Source: Bacteroidales bacterium
GTDB taxonomy: Bacteria; Bacteroidota; Bacteroidia; Bacteroidales; CAIWKO01
Assembly (NCBI GenBank): GCA_018004645.1
Contig: JAGNBV010000004.1
Span: forward strand, 1-61,543
Direction of reading: 5' to 3'
DNA: 61,543 bases
Below, piece by piece: positions 56,194-61,543 of this stretch; the first letter of the stretch is position 1; every line of letters begins with the position of its first letter. The position numbers and the translations under genes are program-made. The notes below the pieces were generated by a model, which was not told the origin of the DNA, did no database searches, and was given only the letters and a program-made list of their open reading frames with translations.

Positions 56194-57444
56194 ATGAATA
56201 AAGGGGAAAAAACAAAAAAATGGCTGTTGGCCGGACTAATCATCACGCTTATGGGGTTGGTATTTTTCCCTTTTGCACAAAATCAGCAATCTAAAGAAAA
56301 GTTGCTCGATAAAAAGAAAAAAATAGAAGAAGAAATAAACTATTACAAAAAACTACTTGACGAAACCAAAAAGAATAAAGATATTTCGCTGAATCAGGTG
56401 GTGCTTTTAAAAAATCAAATAGCCAAACGCGAGGAGTTGATTAGCGGAATAAACGACGAAATCGGCGGCCTGGAACAAAAAATCTCGCAAAACAACCTGG
56501 AGATACAACGTTCGAACGAACAATTAGCGGCCATGAAAGACGAATACGCCGAGCTGATTTATAATGCATACAAAAACAGAAATGCCAACGACCGCCTCAC
56601 CCTGATTTTTGCGGCCAATGATTTTAATCAGGCTTTCAGGAGAATAAAATACTTTCAGCAATACAATGAGTACCTGCGCCGACAGATTGCCCTTATAAAG
56701 CAAACCAAAGAATTTATAGCACAAAAAAATAAGGAACTCGTTCAGCAAAAATTAACCAAGGAAGACCTTTTGAAGGCCAGCGAAGAAGAAAAGCTAAAGC
56801 TCAATGCTGAAAAGACAAAAAAAGACAGCGACCTGAAAAAATTAAAACAAAAAGAATCCGACCTTAAGAAAAGCCTCAAGAAAAAGGAAAATGAAGCCCT
56901 GGCGCTAAAGAAAAAAATTGAAGCAGCCATTGCCGCCGAGATAAACAAATCGGCCAGCAAAACAAACAAAACGGTAACCAAAACCACCACGGTAAAAAAC
57001 GTGTTAACACCAGAAGAAAAAATTGTTTCGGATAATTTTATGAGTAATAAAGGAAAGCTGCCCTGGCCTGTGGAGCGTGGCGCCATAACCAGTTATTTTG
57101 GTGAACACCCCCACCCTGTCCTTGATGGCATAAAAATTAAAAATAACGGCATCGACATCAGCACCACCGCCGGTTCACCGGCCCGGGCAGTATTAGGAGG
57201 AACAGTGTCGAGCATTGTTACAATTGCCAATAACAATATGGCTGTTATTATTCGGCATGGTGAGTTTTTTACGGTATATTCCAATCTGGGATCCGTATCG
57301 GTAAGTAAGAATCAATCTATTTCCACCAAACAAAGTATCGGCACCATCTATACCAACTCTGAAGAAGGAAAAACCGAACTTCATTTTGAAGTTTGGCAAG
57401 GTAAAACTATCTGTAATCCTACCGAGTGGCTGAGCAAACGATAA
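56194..57444 (+). CDS. EnvC-like coiled-coil protein with degenerate M23 domain
   Basis: 416 residues. N-terminal signal or anchor helix (about 10-30), a long coiled coil (about 33-250, very rich in Lys, Glu and Gln) and a C-terminal M23/LytM domain from about 290 (LPWPVERGAITSYFGEHPHPVLDG). The zinc ligands are lost: the usual H in HxxxD is Asn (KNNGIDIS) and the first H of HxH is Glu (TELHFEVW). Such proteins do not cut peptidoglycan themselves; EnvC and NlpD relatives activate cell-wall amidases at division. In many Bacteroidota an EnvC-like gene follows DUF4292 on the same strand; here it lies on the opposite side of the nucleotidyltransferase and is divergent. Confidence 0.88.
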   Translation: MNKGEKTKKWLLAGLIITLMGLVFFPFAQNQQSKEKLLDKKKKIEEEINYYKKLLDETKKNKDISLNQVVLLKNQIAKREELISGINDEIGGLEQKISQNNLEIQRSNEQLAAMKDEYAELIYNAYKNRNANDRLTLIFAANDFNQAFRRIKYFQQYNEYLRRQIALIKQTKEFIAQKNKELVQQKLTKEDLLKASEEEKLKLNAEKTKKDSDLKKLKQKESDLKKSLKKKENEALALKKKIEAAIAAEINKSASKTNKTVTKTTTVKNVLTPEEKIVSDNFMSNKGKLPWPVERGAITSYFGEHPHPVLDGIKIKNNGIDISTTAGSPARAVLGGTVSSIVTIANNNMAVIIRHGEFFTVYSNLGSVSVSKNQSISTKQSIGTIYTNSEEGKTELHFEVWQGKTICNPTEWLSKR

Positions 57445-57802
57445 AAAAGCTTTTTGGCTTCAGAAAAAAATTCTGTACCTAATTTGAACCGCCGATAGTT
57501 CAATCTTTAATAAATTTCTCATGTCTTTCCAAAATCCCAGATTTATCATTAGCGCACTTCGTTTCTAATGACAAGTGTGTTAGCTGGAGCGTTGCATCCA
57601 GGATAATCCCGACTTAGTGTTTATTAGATTTTCTTTCAAGAATTATGTGTGGTAAATATTCTGTTCGTTAACTCACAATTTTATCCGAAGCTTCCTTCAG
57701 ATTTGCAGTCACCTGCAACACCCTTGCTTTGGATTAACGATTCCCGTTGGTTGCTCGTTCAAGACTTCCACTTTAAAGAACTAAGGCATGCGTAGCGCAC
57801 AT
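57445..57802. other. Intergenic stretch, possible mobile-element remnant
   Basis: About 358 bases without a convincing gene. The part from about 57690 to 57800 (containing ACCCTTGCTTTGGATTAACG and ending GCATGCGTAGCGCAC) looks to me like sequence often left beside Bacteroidota mobile elements, but I have only memory to support that. Around 57540-57575 is a phrase of the 'cacttcgtttctaatgac' kind. No inverted-repeat ends or transposase fragments are seen. Confidence 0.3.
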
Positions 57803-57834
57803 AAAAAAGGCTGTCCCTGTGTTGAGACAGCCTT
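57803..57834 (-). terminator. Terminator after the M43 metalloprotease gene
   Basis: A 9-bp stem (57807-57815 with 57826-57834) with a 10-base loop is followed by six T on the minus strand, 22 bases after the stop codon. Confidence 0.85.
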
Positions 57835-57856
57835 AATATGATCAAAAACATTTAGC

Positions 57857-60103
57857 CTATTCGACTACTATCTTTTTAACTATTCCGTTTCCGTTAAAGT
57901 AAGCTTTCACAATATAAACTCCACTACCGCCAAGAGCTGATTTGCTAAGTTCGATAACATGTGCACCCTGATTGAGTTTCTGACTGACCAGATTTTTCAC
58001 TTCGTTGCCCAGGATGTCATAAACGATGATACTGACCTGTGCAGCGTTCTCAAGTGCAAATTTTATCTGAGAAACATCAGCAACAGGGTTGGGCTGCACC
58101 GTAAAGTTCAGGGTTTCCATCAGGTTTTCTTCACAACCTGAGATTTGGGTAGTAACATTGATGTCGTCAATATAAACATTATTACCGCCGTTGGAATGAA
58201 AGACAAATTTAAACATCACATTGTTTGCTGTCAGGAAGCCCGGCAACGGCCTTGAAATCTCTTTCCAATCAGCAGTTGTTGCCGGAGCAAAACTACCTGA
58301 GGTAGCATTGGTACTGCCCAAAGTAGCACCGCTTTCGGTGTATTTTTCCGACCAGGTTTCGCCGCAATCTTTTGAAACAAACATTTTCAGAGCATCATAC
58401 ACGGTATCCGAACTGCTGATTTTGCCGGCATAGGCAAGTTTAAACCGTACAAAAGGTGTTCCGCCTGCGGGGAGCGAAGTTAAGTCATAAGCCGGAGTGA
58501 TAATCTCGTCAAAACTTCCTGCTGTGTTTCCCGTGAAATTTTTCAGGCGTAATGCTTTGGAAGCAGAGAAGTAGGCCGTATCGCTTATTTCCCACTGATT
58601 ACCCACATCATTTTTCACTATCCATCCATTGTTGAGCACGGTGGTTTCAAAGTTTTCCATAAAAGGCGCCAATAATGCAGCCGTAGCGGGCTTCACCGTG
58701 ATCATGTCCTGTTTGATGAGTGAATCTGCACCGCTGGCATTGCTAACCGAAAGTTTCACAAAATAAGTTCCCGGGGTGTTATATACAACCAGGGGATTCT
58801 GATCGGTAGATGTGGCAGGTGTTCCGCCTTCGAATGTCCACAGGTAATCCTGTACCGCTCCTGAAAAAGAATAATCGGTAAATTGAATATTTCCGCCGGC
58901 ACAAACCAGATTAGAAGAAGAGAAAAACTCGGCTATTGGAGCACACAGCACCGGCGTGGTATCTAACACTCCGGTATAAATAAGATTTTCTTTTGACCAT
59001 AATTTCAATCTATCGGTTTGTAGTGTGGCATCTATTCTTGCATACTGTCCTAATGAAAACATATTTGCACAATAGCCCCACTGATAGTCCATATAGTTTT
59101 CTATCATATCCGGCAGGTCGGGACTGTCGGTGGTGCAGGAATTCACCGTGCCCGGTTCATAACAGGCCAAAGAGGTATTTTGTGTGCCTGAAGAAACCGG
59201 AGGAGTGTCGGCCACTTCATCACCGCTTCCCAGCATATCAAGGCATCCATCAACCCCTATGACGGCCAGAAGAGATTGAAAGGTGTGGTATAAGTTGAAA
59301 TAATGCCCGCTTTCATGGGTAAATGTCCTGTTAATTGCATTGATAGGCATTCCGCCCATAGCTGTAGCTGTGCCAATGCTACCGATACAGTCGTGCCTTA
59401 TCAGCACCCCGTCAGCCAGGGTATCGCCACCGGTAAGTGCCGACGACAAGGTATTGCTGGGAGGAAAAGGAGACATCCCGCCGATGAAGGCCCCATCAGG
59501 CAGAGACATACCTTCGGGATAAATAAAATTCACAGTAAAAACATTCAGGTAACGGCTTGGTGTCCAACAATAGTCTGTCATAGTTTTAAAATAGCCATAG
59601 TTGGTCTGGGGATCATAATGTCTCATAATACCATCGGTACAGTTTCCGTTGGGATCGACTTTTGCCAGGCGAAACTCTATCTTACAGTCGGCTCTCAAGG
59701 CATTGAACGGAGGATATGTGTGACCTAAAGTGGTATCGGCATTAAGTTTATTATAGTCAATATTGATAAGTTTGATGGCATCCTCAATTTGTTCCCGGCT
59801 GATATTTTCGGGGCCGCCGTTGTGCACGATGTGAAACACCACGGGAATAATTCTTTTTCCGTCAATGAGTGTATCTGTTTTGGCTCCATTTTTCCCGTTC
59901 TGGCTATATATAGAATTAATGAGGTTCTTCAGGTTTTCCTCATAAATCATGTATTGATTGATTAGCTCCGGCTTTTCGGTAACCGCTTTTTTTAATAACA
60001 TATCATCTGCATGATAAAGTAACGGAGATGTCGGATTTTTCTCCTGGGCAAATCCTGCACAAACCACCAACAGCATGAATGCTGATAAAACAATTTTCTT
60101 CAT
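57857..60103 (-). CDS. Secreted M43 (pappalysin-like) metalloprotease with PKD and T9SS sorting domains
   Basis: 748 residues from ATG 60103; a further 10 in-frame codons upstream overlap the promoter. Signal peptide at 1-20 (LLVVCAGFAQ). The protease domain carries the zinc motif HESGHYFNLYH (H263, E264, H267, H273; the usual Gly of HExxHxxGxxH is Asn) and a downstream MIENYMDYQWGYCANMFSLGQ region with the Met-turn (quoted in part). A PKD domain lies at about 395-480 (CAGGNIQFTDYSFSGAVQDYLW, in part), then a galactose-binding-like beta domain about 490-660, then a sorting domain (VQPNPVADVSQIKFAL). Likely exported by the T9SS to digest extracellular protein. Confidence 0.92.
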   Translation of the reverse strand: MKKIVLSAFMLLVVCAGFAQEKNPTSPLLYHADDMLLKKAVTEKPELINQYMIYEENLKNLINSIYSQNGKNGAKTDTLIDGKRIIPVVFHIVHNGGPENISREQIEDAIKLINIDYNKLNADTTLGHTYPPFNALRADCKIEFRLAKVDPNGNCTDGIMRHYDPQTNYGYFKTMTDYCWTPSRYLNVFTVNFIYPEGMSLPDGAFIGGMSPFPPSNTLSSALTGGDTLADGVLIRHDCIGSIGTATAMGGMPINAINRTFTHESGHYFNLYHTFQSLLAVIGVDGCLDMLGSGDEVADTPPVSSGTQNTSLACYEPGTVNSCTTDSPDLPDMIENYMDYQWGYCANMFSLGQYARIDATLQTDRLKLWSKENLIYTGVLDTTPVLCAPIAEFFSSSNLVCAGGNIQFTDYSFSGAVQDYLWTFEGGTPATSTDQNPLVVYNTPGTYFVKLSVSNASGADSLIKQDMITVKPATAALLAPFMENFETTVLNNGWIVKNDVGNQWEISDTAYFSASKALRLKNFTGNTAGSFDEIITPAYDLTSLPAGGTPFVRFKLAYAGKISSSDTVYDALKMFVSKDCGETWSEKYTESGATLGSTNATSGSFAPATTADWKEISRPLPGFLTANNVMFKFVFHSNGGNNVYIDDINVTTQISGCEENLMETLNFTVQPNPVADVSQIKFALENAAQVSIIVYDILGNEVKNLVSQKLNQGAHVIELSKSALGGSGVYIVKAYFNGNGIVKKIVVE

Positions 60104-60122
60104 GACCAATAAATTTTTTTCA

Positions 60123-60130
60123 CAAAAATA
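60123..60130 (-). promoter_or_regulatory. Promoter -7 element for the M43 protease
   Basis: Minus-strand TATTTTTG, an exact TAnnTTTG, 19 bases upstream of the ATG at 60103; it excludes the longer frame starting at 60133. Confidence 0.6.
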
Positions 60131-60154
60131 CATTTTTTTTTGAGGGTAGTGCCG

Positions 60155-60183
60155 TTGTCCTATTTCTGTTTTTTGTAATTTTG
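60155..60183 (+). promoter_or_regulatory. Promoter for udk
   Basis: TTG at 60155-60157 and TAATTTTG at 60176-60183 (exact TAnnTTTG), 18 bases apart. The TTG that could serve as a start codon (60181) is part of the -7 box, so translation begins at ATG 60193 on a nearly leaderless mRNA. Confidence 0.65.
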
Positions 60184-60192
60184 AAAAAAAAA

Positions 60193-60804
60193 ATGCTAGT
60201 CATTGGTATTGCCGGTGGTTCCGGGTCGGGAAAAACCACCGTAGTAAAAAAAATCGTAAACAGTTTGCCGGCAAGTGCCGTGACTGTTATATCACAGGAT
60301 GCTTATTACAAAAATAACGGCCATCTCAGCGCCGAAGAACGATCAAAAATAAATTTTGACCACCCCTCTTCCATCGAGTTCAACCTGTTGATCAAACACC
60401 TCGACATATTAAAGAAAGGCAAACCTATCGAAATGCCCATTTATTCATACCTTACGTGTGCAAGAGCTAAAGAGACCATTCCTGTTCAGCCTAAGCGTGT
60501 TATGATTGTGGAAGGCATACTGATTTTTACTAATGCCAAACTTCTGGAACGTTTTGATGTTAAAGTTTTTGTTGATGCGGAAGCCGATGAGCGCCTTATG
60601 CGAATCATCCGGCGTGATATGGAAGAACGGGGACGGTCACTTTCCGATGTGCTGAACCATTACGAAAAATGGGTAAAACCAATGCACTTCAAGTTTATCG
60701 AGCCCACCAAACGCGTGGCTGATATTGTGGTGCCGCAGGGCGGAGCCAACCATGTAGCCATCGATGTGATCTCTTCGAAGATAAAAATGAAATTAGCACA
60801 ATAA
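60193..60804 (+). CDS. udk: Uridine kinase
   Basis: Phosphorylates uridine and cytidine in pyrimidine salvage. 203 residues from ATG 60193. Walker A GIAGGSGSGKTTVV at the start, then SQDAYYKN, NFDHPSSIEFNLLIKHL (in part), IEMPIYSY, VEGILIFTN, and the LID-like RIIRRDMEERGRSLSDVLNHYE (in part). The motif DxYY and PxYxY are typical of Udk rather than phosphoribulokinase. Single-gene unit followed by the tRNA-Pro promoter. Confidence 0.96.
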   Translation: MLVIGIAGGSGSGKTTVVKKIVNSLPASAVTVISQDAYYKNNGHLSAEERSKINFDHPSSIEFNLLIKHLDILKKGKPIEMPIYSYLTCARAKETIPVQPKRVMIVEGILIFTNAKLLERFDVKVFVDAEADERLMRIIRRDMEERGRSLSDVLNHYEKWVKPMHFKFIEPTKRVADIVVPQGGANHVAIDVISSKIKMKLAQ

Positions 60805-60829
60805 GTTTTTCTGTTTTTTATTTTTTTAT

Positions 60830-60837
60830 TACCTTTG
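60830..60837 (+). promoter_or_regulatory. Promoter -7 element for tRNA-Pro and GIY-YIG gene
   Basis: TACCTTTG, an exact TAnnTTTG, 13 bases upstream of the mature tRNA 5' end. The second tRNA copy has no such element in front of it. Confidence 0.6.
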
Positions 60838-60850
60838 TAGTCGAATTTTT

Positions 60851-60924
60851 CGGGATGTAGCGCAGTTGGCTAGCGTACCACGTTCGGGACGTGGGGGTCG
60901 GAAGTTCGAGTCTTCTCATCCCGA
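60851..60924 (+). tRNA. tRNA-Pro (anticodon CGG)
   Basis: 74 bases, all arms formed. Acceptor CGGGATG pairs with CATCCCG (60917-60923), discriminator A. The anticodon stem CCACG/CGTGG encloses TTCGGGA, giving anticodon CGG for CCG codons. T-arm GGAAGTTCGAGTCTTCT. The 3' CCA is not encoded. A hairpin terminator follows directly, then the GIY-YIG gene. An altered second copy begins at 61227. Confidence 0.97.
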
Positions 60925-60925
60925 C

Positions 60926-60950
60926 AAAGCTGCTTTAAGGCAGCTTTTTT
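60926..60950 (+). terminator. Terminator after tRNA-Pro
   Basis: An 8-bp stem AAAGCTGC/GCAGCTTT with a 6-base loop and a T-run, starting 2 bases after the tRNA and ending 5 bases before the GIY-YIG start codon. An identical copy lies at 61325-61349. Confidence 0.9.
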
Positions 60951-60954
60951 ATTC

Positions 60955-61215
60955 ATGTACTACGTATATATTCTTAAAAGTCTGAAAGATGGCAGGTTTT
61001 ACATTGGGTCTACTGCGGATGTGGAGAAAAGACTCCTGTACCACAACAGCGGCCGGCAGCGATCCACAAAAAACAGAATCCCTTTCGTGCTGGTATATTC
61101 AGAATCTTTTGAAGACAAGGCCATCGCTCTCGCCCGTGAAAAACAAATAAAAAGTTTTAAGGGGGGCAGGGCTTTTAAAATTTTGATGGATAATTTTAAA
61201 AACATTTCCGATTAA
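60955..61215 (+). CDS. Single-domain GIY-YIG endonuclease, copy 1
   Basis: 86 residues forming just the GIY-YIG nuclease core. Seen: YYVYILKS and GRFYIGST (Tyr3/Tyr5 and Tyr16-Ile-Gly), catalytic Arg26 (VEKRLLYHN), and the metal-binding Glu62 (ALAREKQIKS). Proteins of this size (UPF0213/YhbQ type) are common in Bacteroidota, often in multiple copies near tRNA genes; their role is unproven. The gene begins 5 bases after the tRNA terminator and so would rely on read-through, as no separate promoter is visible. A nearly identical copy starts at 61354. Confidence 0.9.
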   Translation: MYYVYILKSLKDGRFYIGSTADVEKRLLYHNSGRQRSTKNRIPFVLVYSESFEDKAIALAREKQIKSFKGGRAFKILMDNFKNISD

Positions 61216-61236
61216 AACCCCATTTTCGGGATGTAG

Positions 61237-61253
61237 CCCCGCCTGTGGCGGGG
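61237..61253 (+). repeat. Palindromic element, copy A (in D-arm)
   Basis: CCCCGCCTGTGGCGGGG: a perfect 7-bp stem with a 3-base loop. Its core CCGCCTGTGGCGG is the reverse complement of the core at 61293-61305. Confidence 0.8.
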
Positions 61254-61284
61254 TACCACGTTCGGGACGTGGGGGTCGGAAGTG

Positions 61285-61312
61285 AGTCTATGCCGCCACA
61301 GGCGGAAAGTCT
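61285..61312 (-). repeat. Palindromic element, copy B (in T-arm) with 5-bp flanking repeats
   Basis: Core CCGCCACAGGCGG at 61293-61305, the inverse of copy A. Flanked by AGTCT on both sides, where copy 1 of the tRNA has one AGTCT. This resembles a target-site duplication. Confidence 0.7.
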
Positions 61313-61324
61313 TCTCATCCCGAC

Positions 61325-61349
61325 AAAGCTGCTTTAAGGCAGCTTTTTT
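61325..61349 (+). terminator. Terminator after altered tRNA copy
   Basis: Exact copy of the hairpin and T-run at 60926-60950. Confidence 0.88.
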
Positions 61350-61353
61350 ATTC

Positions 61354-61543
61354 ATGTACTACGTATATATTCTTAAAAGTCTGAAAGATGGCAGGTTTTA
61401 CATTGGGTCTACTGCCGATGTGGAGAAAAGACTCCTGTACCACAACAGCGGCCGGCAGCGATCCACAAAAAACAGAATCCCTTTCGTGCTGGTATATTCA
61501 GAATCTTTTGAAGACAAGGCCATCGCTCTCGCCCGTGAAAAAC
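61354..61543 (+). CDS. Single-domain GIY-YIG endonuclease, copy 2 (cut by window end)
   Basis: The first 63 codons match copy 1 at every base except one silent change (GCG to GCC at codon 21). All catalytic residues up to Glu62 are present. The near identity shows a very recent tandem duplication or gene conversion. The stop codon lies beyond the window, where further copies may follow. Confidence 0.9.
   Translation, partial: MYYVYILKSLKDGRFYIGSTADVEKRLLYHNSGRQRSTKNRIPFVLVYSESFEDKAIALAREK

Larger units (their letters stand above)
61227..61323 (+). pseudogene. Altered tRNA-Pro copy with hairpin replacements
   Basis: Acceptor stem (61227-61233 with 61316-61322) and the whole anticodon arm (61256-61272, anticodon CGG) match copy 1. 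The D-arm is replaced by a perfect hairpin, CCCCGCC TGT GGCGGGG (61237-61253). The T-arm is broken by an 18-base segment (61290-61307) with core CCGCC ACA GGCGG, flanked by direct repeats AGTCT (61285-61289 and 61308-61312); two bases (TC) are also lost before it. Length 97 instead of 74. It has no promoter of its own and should not fold as a tRNA, so it is probably nonfunctional. Confidence 0.85.

Noticed and set aside
61227..61323. Second tRNA copy as a functional tRNA with an unusual long arm
   Set aside because: The D-arm lost its conserved bases and the T-loop is disrupted; only the acceptor and anticodon arms remain, and no promoter precedes it.

Overview
The window comes from a member of the Bacteroidota, probably of the Bacteroidales type. 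Three kinds of evidence support this. First, it carries two core parts of the type IX secretion system (T9SS), SprA/Sov and PorW/SprE, plus several secreted proteins with a C-terminal T9SS sorting domain. Second, many genes are preceded by the phylum's TAnnTTTG -7 element, and few have a strong Shine-Dalgarno sequence. Third, the gene blocks (malic enzyme-ruvA-sprA-gcvH, porW-bactofilin-atpZ-atpBEFHAG, nucleotidyltransferase-TPR-DUF4292) are typical of the phylum. No phage, plasmid, integrase, complete insertion sequence, CRISPR array or rRNA was seen. Genus cannot be assigned from the sequence alone.

Layout. 0.2-11 kb (minus): tonB, gcvH, giant sprA, ruvA, malic enzyme. 11.3-12.5 kb (plus): DUF2147 protein and a sirtuin. 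12.5-15.6 kb (minus): pth, rplY, prs, ferritin. 15.7-24.5 kb (minus): F-type ATP synthase genes atpG-A-H-F-E-B without atpD/atpC, two small membrane proteins, a bactofilin and porW. 24.6-33.9 kb (plus): M23 peptidase, dxr, rseP, recX, an AsmA-like/GT51 transglycosylase fusion, a DUF5686 outer-membrane protein and lptB, so mostly envelope biogenesis. 33.9-36.4 kb (minus): membrane protein, dCMP deaminase, P-loop kinase, a Lys/Ala-rich histone-like protein and a 30-residue relative of it. 36.6-40.6 kb (plus): ferredoxin, nadB, gamma carbonic anhydrase, mtnA and a class II aldolase.

40.8-52.3 kb (plus) is an accessory, surface-oriented stretch. It holds two paralogous T9SS cargo proteins (one with dockerin-like and cohesin-like parts), two adjacent secreted genes each broken by a single in-frame TAA (the second a SpoIID/LytB protein with BACON and Ig-like repeats), prfB with its programmed +1 frameshift, and a C10 cysteine protease. 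52.3-55.9 kb (minus) is DUF4292 lipoprotein, TPR lipoprotein and sugar nucleotidyltransferase. A degenerate M23 (EnvC-like) gene follows on plus, then a secreted M43 metalloprotease on minus and udk on plus.

The right end holds the most unusual structure: a tRNA-Pro(CGG), terminator and GIY-YIG nuclease unit in tandem duplicate. The nuclease copies are nearly identical as far as the window shows. The second tRNA copy has its D-arm replaced by a perfect GC-rich hairpin and its T-arm interrupted by an inverted copy of the same palindromic core, flanked by a 5-bp direct repeat. I regard this as the best candidate for an undescribed element.

Functional theme: the window joins housekeeping genes (energy, ribosome rescue, nucleotide and NAD synthesis) to outer-envelope construction and to T9SS export. 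SprA is the outer-membrane translocon, PorW is an accessory lipoprotein, and the 40-60 kb surface proteins and proteases are likely cargo.
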